Counted from the first letter of the stretch, positions 26,205 to 34,912 are shown. The stretch: DNA of 64,000 nt from Halocatena marina (GCF_023276375.1 NZ_JALLPK010000001.1:558001-622000); one strand, 5' to 3'. Notes: a model not told the origin generated them from the sequence alone. Program-made: numbers and translations.

Positions 26205-26357
26205 ATGGCCAAGTGCGACCACTGCGGCGCGCATGTTTCGGGGCGTTTTGCCCGCGTCTTCGCTGACGAAAGTGGGGTTATCCTCGCTTGCCCTAATTGT
26301 TCAGCGAATGCGGGTATTGCAGAAGTGTCCCGTGACCGCGCCGGTGAAATCCGATGA
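26205..26357 (+). CDS. Small zinc-finger protein (DUF7563-like), copy 2
   Basis: A 50-residue frame from the ATG at 26205 to the TGA at 26355: MAKCDHCG, then ARVF and LACPNC, then a charged tail. The two CxxC knuckles and the shared ARVF motif make it a paralogue of the protein at 21434. Spacing between the knuckles is one residue shorter. Codon use is typical of the region. Function unknown. Confidence 0.72.
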   Translation: MAKCDHCGAHVSGRFARVFADESGVILACPNCSANAGIAEVSRDRAGEIR

Positions 26358-26432
26358 CACTACTCTACCGAACCGTCATATAAGCACCACGCGAAGCCCA
26401 CATCATTTCCGATTGTACTCCGGATGATGTGT

Positions 26433-26669
26433 ATGCATTACGTGTATATCCTTCGCTGTGGTGATGAGACGCTCTATACCGGCTACACAACGGATATCGA
26501 GCGGCGGGTCGAAGAGCACCGATCCGGGACCGGTGCGAAATACACCCGTGGTCGAGGACCGTTCGAACTTGTGCACGTCGAGAAGTACCAGACGCGGTCG
26601 GCGGCGATGTCACGCGAATACGAGATCAAACAGCTCGCACGCGAGACGAAAGAACAACTCATCGAGTAG
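26433..26669 (+). CDS. GIY-YIG superfamily protein (UPF0213 type)
   Basis: A 78-residue stand-alone GIY-YIG domain. Visible are the VYILRC and LYTGYT strands that give the family its name, the Arg in IERRVEEH, the YTRGRGP loop and the Glu in SREYEIKQL. Single-domain proteins of this type (YhbQ/UPF0213) are putative structure-specific nucleases. Three start codons lie close together (26424, 26427, 26433); I choose MHYVYIL. No partner gene is obvious. Confidence 0.85.
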   Translation: MHYVYILRCGDETLYTGYTTDIERRVEEHRSGTGAKYTRGRGPFELVHVEKYQTRSAAMSREYEIKQLARETKEQLIE

Positions 26670-26816
26670 ATACGAGGACAGCCAATGGCCTCGGCCCGAT
26701 CGATTCCAATCATTCTTGATTTCTGTTCAATCGAATCTCGATTCGCCTCGTCAGTACTGACGCGTGACGCGGTATGTTGAGGAGGGTTTTTACCCCCTGC
26801 GTTGGTGGAGCGGAGT

Positions 26817-28199
26817 ATGGAACACATCGAACACATTTCGTTCGGTACCGATGGGTGGCGTGCCACACTCGATACGTTCACAGAGCCTCGTGTCCGGATT
26901 GTCGGGCAAGCAATTGCCGACTACATCGGGACAGGGACGGTTGCGGTCGGGTACGACGCCCGAGAAAGTTCGCGTGGATTCGCGGACGCAGTCTCCGAGG
27001 TGTTGGCCGACAATGGGATCGACGTGCTCATCAGCGAACGTGACTGTCCGACGCCCGTTCTTGCGTGGACACTCGGCGAGCGTTCACTCGATGGAGGTAT
27101 CATGATTACAGCGAGCCACAATCCTCCGGACTACAACGGTGTGAAGTTTCTTCCCCCGGACGGTGCTCCTGCGCTTCCTGTGGTCACCGACGAACTGACG
27201 GAACGACTGGCCGAGCCAACTGCGCTTCCAGAATCCGACCAAGGCGAGATCCACGAAGACACGTTTACCACTGCTTATGGCCAGCACGCGCTCGAATTCG
27301 TCGATCCAGCGTTGGACCTCGACGGCCAACAGATTGCCTACGATGCAATGCACGGTAGCGGACGAGGCGTCACTGATGCACTTCTCGAAGAGGCTGGCGC
27401 GGACGTCGACTGTCTGCGCTGTGAGCAGGATGCGGCGTTCGGTGGGGTCCCGCCAGAACCGAGCGCCGACCGCCTCGAAACGCTCACAGAGCGTGTCCAG
27501 GAAGGGAACGCAGCGTTCGGCATCGCTAACGACGGCGATGCTGACCGGATCGCTGTCGTTACCCCCGGTCGGGGCTATCTCGACCCGAATCTCTATTTTG
27601 CCGTTCTGTACGAGTACCTCCTCGAATCGACGGCTGAATCCGGACCGGCTATTCGAACGGTCTCAACCACATTTCTCATCGACCGCATCGCGGCCGCTTA
27701 CGGAGAGCGCGTGATCGAGACGCCTGTCGGGTTCAAATGGGTTGCGCAGGCGATGGACGAACACGACGCGATTATCGGTGGCGAAGAAAGTGGTGGGTTT
27801 GGTCTCACCGCGCATCTTCGGAACAAGGATGGTGTTCTCCTCGCGCTCCTCACCGCCGCCGCGCACGCCGAACAACCATTAGATGAACGGGCCGACGCCA
27901 TTGTCGAAGAGTACGGTGACATTCATCAGGATCGAGTGAGTGTTGCCTGCTCTGATGAGCGAAAAGAGGAGGTGCTCGCGGCGCTCGAAGGAGTGCTTCC
28001 AGAAAACGTCGCAAACGTCCCTGTTGAGGAGATTGGAACGAAAGACGGGTTCAAAATTCGTCTTGAAGACGGTTCGTGGCTGCTCGTCCGGCCGAGCGGG
28101 ACAGAGCCAAAACTGCGTGTCTACGCGGAAGCGAACTCAGACGAACGTGTCGAAGAACTTCTCGTGGCGGGCCGTGATCTCATCGAACCGCTGGTCTGA
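26817..28199 (+). CDS. Phosphomannomutase/phosphoglucomutase
   Basis: A 460-residue alpha-D-phosphohexomutase with catalytic Ser100 in TASHNPPDYNG, metal loop NDGDADRIAV, sugar loop GGEESGGFG and the phosphate-binding RPSGTEPKLR. It converts hexose 6-phosphate to the 1-phosphate for nucleotide-sugar synthesis. Its family branch (FGTDGWRA start) differs from the GlmM-like paralogue at 21589. The ATG at 26817 is chosen; an in-frame start at 26802 adds only five residues. The 3' end overlaps the convergent GNAT gene by 20 bases. Confidence 0.88.
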   Translation: MEHIEHISFGTDGWRATLDTFTEPRVRIVGQAIADYIGTGTVAVGYDARESSRGFADAVSEVLADNGIDVLISERDCPTPVLAWTLGERSLDGGIMITASHNPPDYNGVKFLPPDGAPALPVVTDELTERLAEPTALPESDQGEIHEDTFTTAYGQHALEFVDPALDLDGQQIAYDAMHGSGRGVTDALLEEAGADVDCLRCEQDAAFGGVPPEPSADRLETLTERVQEGNAAFGIANDGDADRIAVVTPGRGYLDPNLYFAVLYEYLLESTAESGPAIRTVSTTFLIDRIAAAYGERVIETPVGFKWVAQAMDEHDAIIGGEESGGFGLTAHLRNKDGVLLALLTAAAHAEQPLDERADAIVEEYGDIHQDRVSVACSDERKEEVLAALEGVLPENVANVPVEEIGTKDGFKIRLEDGSWLLVRPSGTEPKLRVYAEANSDERVEELLVAGRDLIEPLV

Positions 28200-28572
28200 A
28201 CCCCTCCCAGCGCGTCTCACTCGTCTGTTCGATTTCGAAGCCGAGAGACTCGTAGAATGGACTCACACTCGGTCGGAAATTGGCTGTCAGCGGTCCGCAG
28301 TGCTCGCTAGCTGCCTCGATCAACGTGGTTCCAATTCCATTTCCACGCTGTCTGCGCCGAACCGCAATCGCGTCGATATGGTTTTCATCGAGAACGACCA
28401 CGCCGAGTATCGAGCCAGCGGCGACAGCGACGAGCACGTCCTGTGTATGAATTTGTGCTCGAACAGTTGTAGCGTCGGTCGCAAGTAACGCGCTGTCAAT
28501 GACCGTCATGATGGACGAAAGTTCCTCGCTTGCAGCGACACGGACAGCCACCGAACGATGATTCTTATTCAC
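28180..28572 (-). CDS. GNAT-family N-acetyltransferase
   Basis: A 130-residue GNAT domain. The acetyl-CoA loop is RRRQRGNGIGTTLIEAA, preceded by the strand IDAIAV and followed by SVSPFYESLGFEIEQ, the typical C-terminal motif. Substrate unknown. It is the last gene of a minus-strand series with SAMP2, a thioesterase and a propeller protein, 25 bases after SAMP2. Its end overlaps the phosphohexomutase gene. Confidence 0.82.
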   Translation of the reverse strand: MNKNHRSVAVRVAASEELSSIMTVIDSALLATDATTVRAQIHTQDVLVAVAAGSILGVVVLDENHIDAIAVRRRQRGNGIGTTLIEAASEHCGPLTANFRPSVSPFYESLGFEIEQTSETRWEGFRPAVR

Positions 28573-28597
28573 GTAACTGATACTGTCTGTGGTAGTA

Positions 28598-28798
28598 TTA
28601 GCCGCCTTTGATCAGTCGCAACACTCGTACGTGTTCTACCGTGACTGGTCCGTCATCAGGAACCGGGCGTCCGTCGACGAGCACGGTCGCCTCGTGGGGA
28701 TTCAACCCCACTTCGTGAAGGAGATCTGCGTAGGTTGCCTCCCGGGTGAGGTCGAGCTCGTGTGTCTGCTCCCCGACGACCTCGGCCGTGATGTGCAT
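28598..28798 (-). CDS. samp2: SAMP2-type ubiquitin-like small archaeal modifier
   Basis: A 66-residue beta-grasp protein starting MHITAEVVGE and ending LRLIKGG. The C-terminal di-glycine is adenylated by UbaA and then conjugated to protein lysines or used as a sulfur carrier for tRNA thiolation. The pattern NPHEATVLVDGRPVPDD and the Lys64 before the GG match Haloferax SAMP2, in which the equivalent Lys forms chains. The frame runs open upstream to 28966, overlapping the thioesterase, so the ATG at 28798 is the real start. Confidence 0.88.
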   Translation of the reverse strand: MHITAEVVGEQTHELDLTREATYADLLHEVGLNPHEATVLVDGRPVPDDGPVTVEHVRVLRLIKGG

Positions 28799-28838
28799 GT
28801 GTGGTGTGTACGTGCGTGGCTGCTTGAGCCTCACGGAC

Positions 28839-29291
28839 TCAGTGTTCACTGGTACCGTTTTCCCCGTTGATTGCCTCCTCGCGCAACTGTTCGGCTCGTT
28901 CTGACGAGATCGTGAGTTCGGGGACAGGCGTCGGTTGGTGGTCCTCGTCGATCGCAACGTACACAAAGTACGATTCGGTGGTCAATTCACGGTCTCCGGT
29001 TCGTGGATCTTCTCTGTATGCCCGTAATCGCACACGCACGCTGGTTCGTCCAGCTGAGTAAACGTACGCTTCGATGAGAGCGAGATCGCCCACGAGGATC
29101 GGCCGATTGAAATCCACGTGGTTGATGTGAGCGGTCACGCACGATTCACCCGAAAACCGCATTCCAGACATCGCACCGACCTCGTCCATCCACTTCAGAA
29201 CGCGGCCACCGTGTGCGGTTTGGAGGGTGTTCGCGTGATTCGGCTGGACCATCCACCGGTTCTCCACGTAGGTGTCCATCAGATCTGGCAT
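28839..29291 (-). CDS. Hotdog-fold acyl-CoA thioesterase (YciA type)
   Basis: A 150-residue single hotdog domain: the helix segment HGGRVLKWMDEVGAM with the preceding NHANTLQTAHGG carries the catalytic Asn/Asp pattern of YciA/BFIT thioesterases, and FNRPILVGDLALIEA follows. It hydrolyses acyl-CoAs. Start at 29291 (MPDLMD) or four codons later. Forty bases upstream of SAMP2, same strand. Confidence 0.85.
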   Translation of the reverse strand: MPDLMDTYVENRWMVQPNHANTLQTAHGGRVLKWMDEVGAMSGMRFSGESCVTAHINHVDFNRPILVGDLALIEAYVYSAGRTSVRVRLRAYREDPRTGDRELTTESYFVYVAIDEDHQPTPVPELTISSERAEQLREEAINGENGTSEH

Positions 29292-29372
29292 CAGTAGAAC
29301 ACAGTTCCTGTTGGAGGATAGATCTGCTGAAACCGACGCTGTGGAACAATCGGTTCATTCTATCTACAGAAT

Positions 29373-30323
29373 TCAGACGACAGCAAGCGATCGAATCCAC
29401 GACGGAGTACGTCCACACGTTGTCCAGGATCCATCTTCGCGGCTGAGCACTCGTCCGCCAGTTGTTCCGGCGAGGACGTGTCCGTCGGCGAGTGTCCACG
29501 CAGAAATGAACTCGATGGGTGCACCGGGATCGGACACCATTTCGACTGTCTCACCGTCGGTGGATACGAACAGCGCTGCCTCTGTCTCCCGCTCGGAGGT
29601 GTTCCCTGTCGGTAGTGTCGGAGGGAGCGTTTGCCCCGCGGCGTACAATCGATTCCGGTCTGCAATTGCCTCTTGGAAGTAGGGACGGTCGAAATCAGCA
29701 TCGAGGCGCTTCCACGATCGTCCGGTGTCGTGCGTGCAATAGAGCCCACCCCCACACGAGATGACGTACTCGTCGGCACCCAGTACGAGAACGTGGTGCA
29801 CGTCGTACTGAAGGTCATCAGGGCGCTGGCGAATCTCTCGTCGTTCGGACCACGTCTCTCCGCTGTCGTTGCTGATATGTACGCCACCAACCTCGACGCC
29901 AGCAATCACGCGCTCGGGTGCAGCTGGATGTACACCGAGACTTCGGACGTGGGCCGCGTTCCGGTGGCGTGGGGTGTGCCACTGGTTGCGAGAGGGGAGC
30001 GTTTGGAACCCGTTCAGTTCGGTCCACGTCTCTCCATCATCTGTCGAGACGTAGAGATGTGCGGGATGGGTACCAGCGTAGAGCCGAGTCTTATCGGGGC
30101 TGCGGACGACTGAATACACTTCTGTCCGGGGAACTCCGAGGTTATCCCACGTGAGACCACCGTCGACCGAGCGGTACAGCCCAGTCGATGATGCTGCAAA
30201 CGCGTGACGGCCGAACGTGCGAACACGACGAGTGACACCGGAATTGAGCACCAATTCCACGTCGTCGAATGCAACACTCGACGATCGGTACACTCCATCA
30301 GATGTCCCACTCAAAACTGACAT
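29373..30323 (-). CDS. Asp-box (BNR) beta-propeller protein
   Basis: A 316-residue protein with repeated Asp-box motifs of the form SxDxGxTW: SVDGGLTW, STDDGETW, SNDSGETW, THDTGRSW and a degenerate STDGETV, spaced as in six- or seven-bladed propellers. No signal peptide is visible from the ATG at 30323 (MSVLSGTSDGVYRSS), so it is likely cytosolic. Haloarchaeal relatives are annotated as glycosyl hydrolase-like or photosystem II stability factor-like, but no catalytic residues can be assigned. It is seven bases from the DUF6069 gene upstream. Confidence 0.8.
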   Translation of the reverse strand: MSVLSGTSDGVYRSSSVAFDDVELVLNSGVTRRVRTFGRHAFAASSTGLYRSVDGGLTWDNLGVPRTEVYSVVRSPDKTRLYAGTHPAHLYVSTDDGETWTELNGFQTLPSRNQWHTPRHRNAAHVRSLGVHPAAPERVIAGVEVGGVHISNDSGETWSERREIRQRPDDLQYDVHHVLVLGADEYVISCGGGLYCTHDTGRSWKRLDADFDRPYFQEAIADRNRLYAAGQTLPPTLPTGNTSERETEAALFVSTDGETVEMVSDPGAPIEFISAWTLADGHVLAGTTGGRVLSREDGSWTTCGRTPSWIRSLAVV

Positions 30324-30330
30324 TATTATG

Positions 30331-30792
30331 TTATGCAGGGCTGTCTTGACGTGTTTGAGTAGCGCTTCGGTTGATTGTCCTCGATCGTGGAAGGAGCCAA
30401 ACGACGGCTGTCGCTGTCGTGACATGCATTACTGCCAGCGTTAGGAGGACAGATCCCGGTGCTTCGGCCAAAAACGCTGGTGGCACGAGGAGCGGGACGA
30501 ATGAGATAACCAGCACGGCTGCGGCGATAATCGTGAACCGTCGCGTCGGTTGTGATGAAGTGCGCACGAGCAACCCGTACACAGCCGTCGCCCCGGCGAC
30601 TCCGACGACTGTCGTATTGACAATCGGACCCCATCCGAGTGGTCCGAACCGCGGCACATCGAACAGTGCAATCGCACCGACCCGGACAATCGCGTTCATC
30701 GCCCCGGCGACGATCGCTGCAAACATTCCATACGCTGCGAGACGCGTCGCAGCGACTGACTCCATCGATTCTGTCTCTGTCGTAGTTGTCAT
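30331..30792 (-). CDS. DUF6069-type four-helix membrane protein
   Basis: A 153-residue protein with four hydrophobic segments (about 15-40, 55-75, 88-112, 118-138) and a Thr/Glu-rich N-terminus starting MTTTTETESMES at 30792. The pattern matches the DUF6069 family found in haloarchaea and actinobacteria. Function unknown. It heads a minus-strand gene series, and an inverted repeat lies 60-85 bases upstream. Confidence 0.72.
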   Translation of the reverse strand: MTTTTETESMESVAATRLAAYGMFAAIVAGAMNAIVRVGAIALFDVPRFGPLGWGPIVNTTVVGVAGATAVYGLLVRTSSQPTRRFTIIAAAVLVISFVPLLVPPAFLAEAPGSVLLTLAVMHVTTATAVVWLLPRSRTINRSATQTRQDSPA

Positions 30793-30850
30793 AGACGTCT
30801 GTCCTATACTACAGTTTGATGAGTAATATGCTATCAAGTTTGAAGTTTAT

Positions 30851-30878
30851 GAGTAACTCACACATCACGAAGTTACTC
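30851..30878. repeat. Inverted repeat upstream of the DUF6069 gene
   Basis: GAGTAACT (30851-30858) and its exact complement AGTTACTC (30871-30878) have centres 20 bases apart, two helical turns. A related half-site, GAGTAATATG, lies at 30824-30833. This looks like a dimeric regulator site for the minus-strand genes. Confidence 0.5.
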
Positions 30879-31002
30879 ACGCATCTCGAAGGAAGCGGCT
30901 GCTTCAAGAGCTCCGTGTCGCAGTAGAATCACCGATGCTCAGTCGTAGCAATGACCGACAATCACAGAACGCTGTTCGTAACCGCGCTGTTCGAAGAGGA
31001 GC

Positions 31003-32058
31003 CTATCGATCGTCGTTATCGAACATTCCGGTGGACATGTACCGCTCACCACTGTCCCAGAACACCGTCACTACAAGCGGACAGTCGTCGTACTCGCTCT
31101 CAGAACGAGGCACTGACGAGGATCGCGTCTGTTCCGTCCGCTCACCGCCATCTGGATGGGCGGAGTCGTGCTGAGATGCTGGCTCCGTTTGTGTCGATCC
31201 CGGCGTCGGTGTTGGTGGGCAGTTCAGTTCGGGGGTCGCAAGTCGTGTTGCGACCCGGCGGGCCGCAACGTTCGATGCGCCACTCGACTGTCCGACGAGG
31301 ATGCCCTCTTCGCGTGCGAGTCGTCGACACTCCTCCTCTGCGGTGTCGATCGAGACTGTTTCGATGGCATCGACGAGGTCGCGGTCGAGATTCTCGCTCA
31401 CGAATCCCGGACCCATCCCCTGAAATTCGTCGTTTCCGGATTCACCGGTCGAAAGCACCGCATTTTCCTCGGGTTCGACCGCGACGATTTCCATCTCTGG
31501 AAACTCCTCGCGCAATCGTCGACCGATCCCTGAGAGCGTTCCACCAGTTCCGACCCCTGCGACGAGTGCATCAACCGTCCGGTCACCGATCTGTTCGATG
31601 ATTTCGGGACCCGTCGTGTTGTAATGTGACTCAGGATTCGCCGGGTTCTCAAACTGACGCAACTGCACCATCCCGTCTTCTTGTTCGTAGCGGTCCGCAC
31701 GCGCTTTCGCGTCACTAATATCGCCTTCGATGAGGTCGATATCGGCCCCGTAGGCTCGCATGATCTGCCTGCGTTCGGGTGACTTTGAGGCGGGCATGAC
31801 GATAGTGAGGTCATAGCCCTTTGCGGCGGCAACCACCGCGAGACCGATACCGGTGTTGCCACTGGTCGGTTCGACGATTCGGTCCCCCGGCGTGAGCACC
31901 CCCTCGCTTTCTGCGGTCTCAATCATCGAAAGCGCTGGGCGATCTTTGGCGCTTCCACCCGGATTCTTCGATTCGAGCTTGGCGGCGACCGTCGATCCTG
32001 GTGGAGAGTACACCTGTACGAGCGGCGATCCGATAGTGTCGAGGATGGAATCGTCCAT
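31003..32058 (-). CDS. cysK: Cysteine synthase family PLP enzyme with a C-terminal insertion
   Basis: A 351-residue fold-type II PLP enzyme. Lys38 (GGSAKDR) is the Schiff-base residue, and SGNTGIG binds the substrate carboxylate. GVGTGGTLSGIG binds the PLP phosphate, and GQSSGA supplies the pyridine-N Ser. It makes cysteine from O-acetylserine (or O-phosphoserine) and sulfide. Unusually, about 50 residues (276-326), low-complexity and rich in Pro, Thr, Ser, Gln and Glu, interrupt the region before the last strand (CPLVVTVFWDSGERYMST). The ATG at 32058 is chosen over an upstream non-acidic extension. It is divergent from the DUF488 gene. Confidence 0.88.
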   Translation of the reverse strand: MDDSILDTIGSPLVQVYSPPGSTVAAKLESKNPGGSAKDRPALSMIETAESEGVLTPGDRIVEPTSGNTGIGLAVVAAAKGYDLTIVMPASKSPERRQIMRAYGADIDLIEGDISDAKARADRYEQEDGMVQLRQFENPANPESHYNTTGPEIIEQIGDRTVDALVAGVGTGGTLSGIGRRLREEFPEMEIVAVEPEENAVLSTGESGNDEFQGMGPGFVSENLDRDLVDAIETVSIDTAEEECRRLAREEGILVGQSSGASNVAARRVATRLATPELNCPPTPTPGSTQTEPASQHDSAHPDGGERTEQTRSSSVPRSESEYDDCPLVVTVFWDSGERYMSTGMFDNDDR

Positions 32059-32149
32059 GTACAACCTTCCCGAGCAGAAACCAAAGGCGTGGCGAACGAG
32101 ACAATCGATTCCGCGACAGGTTTTTACACACATCCGGAGTTGACACACT

Positions 32150-32593
32150 ATGACCAACGGTGGAACGAGAGGATCGCTCGATGAGACATACCACGCTGCG
32201 CTCCAGCACGATCTCGTCTCCCTGTCCGGCGATCCCCGTCTCGTCGGTGTCGTCCGTCGACCGACAAACTGGTTTCGACGGTCCGTCGACGAGAATCACC
32301 GGGAACTCGGCCCGCCAGCGGACCTACTTGATGCGTTCCGCGAACGCCACGAGGACCTACGATCTCGAGGAATGTGTGATGAGGGAGCACATAATGCCGC
32401 ATGGGAGGAGCTCGCTTTCGAAGAGCGATACAGAGAGCATCTCCAAACCACTGCAGACGCGATCGCAGCAATCGACGATCTTGTGTTTCGAATTCGCACG
32501 GGTGATGACATTGTGCTCGTCTGCTTCGAGAACGAGAACAAACGCTGTCACCGCCACGAACTCGTTTCGGTCATCGAAGCAGAACTAGAGTAA
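32150..32593 (+). CDS. DUF488-family protein
   Basis: A 147-residue protein of the DUF488 type. Recognisable are VVRRPTNWFRR near the N-terminus, AWEELAFEERYREHL in the middle and the family end motif LVCFENENKRCHRHEL, with Cys and two His that could bind a metal. Biochemical role unknown; relatives often occur near DNA repair or sulfur genes. Starts 91 bases from the divergent cysteine synthase. Confidence 0.75.
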   Translation: MTNGGTRGSLDETYHAALQHDLVSLSGDPRLVGVVRRPTNWFRRSVDENHRELGPPADLLDAFRERHEDLRSRGMCDEGAHNAAWEELAFEERYREHLQTTADAIAAIDDLVFRIRTGDDIVLVCFENENKRCHRHELVSVIEAELE

Positions 32594-32639
32594 CGGAAGT
32601 GCGTACGTACCTCATTTCGTACTTCACCCGACCGTTGTC

Positions 32640-33716
32640 CTACTGGACGCGCTCGGCCATTTCGAGGGCTGCATCGAGTTCGAGTGGCCCATCGTCCACA
32701 AGCCGTTCGAGTAGATTTTCGATCCGTTCATCGGTCGGTTCTCGCTCTGCTCGTTCGAGGAGTTCTCGTGCTGCGCTTTGTCCCGTCCGTGCCCCGAACA
32801 GGAGCTGGCGTGTTCCACCGAACATTTCGGGATCGTACGGTTCGAACGTTGCTGGGTCCTCAAGCATCGCAGCTGTGTGCAACCCTGATTCGTGTGCCGT
32901 AACTGCCTCGCCAATGATGGCTTTTCGGGGATCGACTGTTTCGTCGAGCGAGTCGAGCACCGCTCGACAGACCGGCACGAGCTCATCGAGTACGACGCCG
33001 CTATCACCGTCCTGTTCGATGGCGACGACACATTCTTCAAGCGCAGGATTACCCGCTCGTTCGCCGAGCGATGCAACGCTCACATCCACGCGGTCGACGC
33101 CGAGCTGCGATGAGACAAGCGCGTTTGCTGTTGCGAGTCCGAGATCGTCGTGGAAGTGGACGCCGACGCGGTTGATCGAGACACCCAGTTCGGCGAGTGT
33201 TCGAAGATAGCCCGCAACGAACGGGGGTGTCCGTGCTCCAACCGTGTCGGCAAGTGTGATCGGCGCGTCGAACTGCTCGAACGCGGGTGCCACGCTTGCT
33301 GCATCGGTTCTGAAGGCGTCCATCAGCGTGAGGTGTGCTTTCGCACCACCGTCTCGAACGCTGTCGATGGCTTCATGGGCAGCATCGAACGCTGATTCTC
33401 TCGAATCGTCGATGACGGCTTCGAGCTGTCGGTCAGAAATTGGAATGAACACCTCGATGATGTCTGCACCCGATTCGAGCGCAGCTGCTATGTCGTCTTC
33501 TCGCGCACGCGCGATTGCGACGACCTCGGCCTCGAGTGTGTCGGCCAGCCGTCGCGTAACCACGGTATCGTGCTCGCCCGTGATTGGAAAGCCAGTCTGG
33601 ATGAGTGGAAGGCCGAGCCGATCGAGAGCAGTTCCCGCTGCGATCTTCTGCTCGATCGTGTACGCTCGTCCCGGCATCTGGCCTGCCTCACGAAGCGTGA
33701 CATCACAGAGACTCAT
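32640..33716 (-). CDS. LeuA-family acyltransferase without regulatory domain
   Basis: A 358-residue HMGL/LeuA-type TIM-barrel protein. The metal-binding start is CDVTLREAGQMPG, and HxH is in GVHFHDDLG. The C-terminal subdomain continues (VTAHESGLHTAAM), but the LeuA allosteric domain is absent. Relatives are homocitrate, isopropylmalate, citramalate or re-citrate synthases, which condense an acetyl-CoA with a 2-oxo acid. Its start overlaps the CoA-transferase stop by four bases, so they are translationally coupled. The normal LeuA/NifV opening D-x-T-L-R-D-G-x-Q is altered to DVTLREAGQ. The exact reaction is unknown. Confidence 0.78.
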   Translation of the reverse strand: MSLCDVTLREAGQMPGRAYTIEQKIAAGTALDRLGLPLIQTGFPITGEHDTVVTRRLADTLEAEVVAIARAREDDIAAALESGADIIEVFIPISDRQLEAVIDDSRESAFDAAHEAIDSVRDGGAKAHLTLMDAFRTDAASVAPAFEQFDAPITLADTVGARTPPFVAGYLRTLAELGVSINRVGVHFHDDLGLATANALVSSQLGVDRVDVSVASLGERAGNPALEECVVAIEQDGDSGVVLDELVPVCRAVLDSLDETVDPRKAIIGEAVTAHESGLHTAAMLEDPATFEPYDPEMFGGTRQLLFGARTGQSAARELLERAEREPTDERIENLLERLVDDGPLELDAALEMAERVQ

Positions 33717-34912
33717 ACGATACCCTTGTGTTGGAGTTCGTCGTACATCTCTCTGTCAAGTCCGAGCTCTTCGAGGAAAATTTCGTCGTTGTGCTGTCCG
33801 TGTCGTGGACCGAGGTGTTTGATCTCCCCAGGAGTGCGAGAGAACTTCGGGACCGTATTCATCGTCCGTACCCGGCCGAGATCGTCGTCCTCAACAGCGA
33901 TGATGTCATCGCGTGCCGCGTACTGTTCGTCTGCGAAGATGTCTTCCATGTCGTATATCGGCGCGACGACGGCGTCTCCCTCACCGAGTTCTTGCAGTAC
34001 CGTTTCGGTTGTCCGCGCTGCGATCCACGGTGCGATGTACGTATCGAGTTCGGTTGCGTGTTCGACACGCGCGCCGTTCGTTGCGAATCGTTCGTCCTCA
34101 ATGAGTTCCGGATGTCCGATCGCCCGTGCAAGATTCTCGAAGATGGACTGAGACGATGCCGACAGCGCGATATATCCATCTGCTGTGGCGTAGACGTTTC
34201 GAGGCGCGGCGTTCGCGTGATGGTTCCCAATGCGTTCTGACGTTTCGCCGAGCCGATCGTACTTCTCGACGGCACCGGGAAACATTCGAAAGAGAGATTC
34301 GTACAGGCTCACGTCGATGACCTGTCCTTCTCCACTCTGTGCCCGTTCGTAGAGTGCGAACATCGTTGCCTGCACAGCGAATTGTGCTGCAGCCATGTCG
34401 GCGAGACTGATAGGTGGTAACAGCGGCTCACGATCGGGAAAGCCGTTGACGTGAGCGAATCCCGATATCGCCTCGGCGACGGTTCCGAACCCAGGCATCT
34501 TCGAACGAGGACCCGTCTGTCCGTAGCCGGAGATACGAGTCATGATGAGCGCAGGATTTTCGTCCTTCAGTGTCTCGTAGCCGAGTCCCCACCGTTCCAT
34601 CGTTCCTGGACGGAAGTTCTCGATGAGCACGTCGCCGTCGCGTGCGAGATCACACAAGATCGTACGTCCTTCGTCAGTACTCAAATCGAGCGTGATACAC
34701 CGCTTGTTGCGGGCGAGTGATTTCCACCAGAGCGAAATACCATCCTCGAACGGTGTCCAATCCCGAATCGGATCGTGGTGGGTCGGGTGTTCGATCATCA
34801 CCACGTCTGCACCGAAATCAGCGAGCTGCATCGTTGCGAATCCACCGCTGATCATCCCGGAACAGTCGATCACCCGAAGACCGGAAAGCGGTCCACTGTC
34901 AGCCTCTGTCAT
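33713..34912 (-). CDS. Class III (CaiB/BaiF) CoA-transferase
   Basis: A 399-residue family III CoA-transferase with the catalytic Asp172 in SLADMAAAQ, N-terminal CoA loop GLRVIDCSGMISGGFATMQLADFGADV and FRPGTMERWGLGY. Such enzymes move CoA between dicarboxylates such as succinate, mesaconate, citramalate or oxalate/formate. In haloarchaea the best known is succinyl-CoA:mesaconate CoA-transferase of the methylaspartate cycle, but no other cycle gene is nearby. It forms an overlapping operon with the LeuA-like gene, suggesting a branched dicarboxylate substrate. Confidence 0.85.
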   Translation of the reverse strand: MTEADSGPLSGLRVIDCSGMISGGFATMQLADFGADVVMIEHPTHHDPIRDWTPFEDGISLWWKSLARNKRCITLDLSTDEGRTILCDLARDGDVLIENFRPGTMERWGLGYETLKDENPALIMTRISGYGQTGPRSKMPGFGTVAEAISGFAHVNGFPDREPLLPPISLADMAAAQFAVQATMFALYERAQSGEGQVIDVSLYESLFRMFPGAVEKYDRLGETSERIGNHHANAAPRNVYATADGYIALSASSQSIFENLARAIGHPELIEDERFATNGARVEHATELDTYIAPWIAARTTETVLQELGEGDAVVAPIYDMEDIFADEQYAARDDIIAVEDDDLGRVRTMNTVPKFSRTPGEIKHLGPRHGQHNDEIFLEELGLDREMYDELQHKGIV

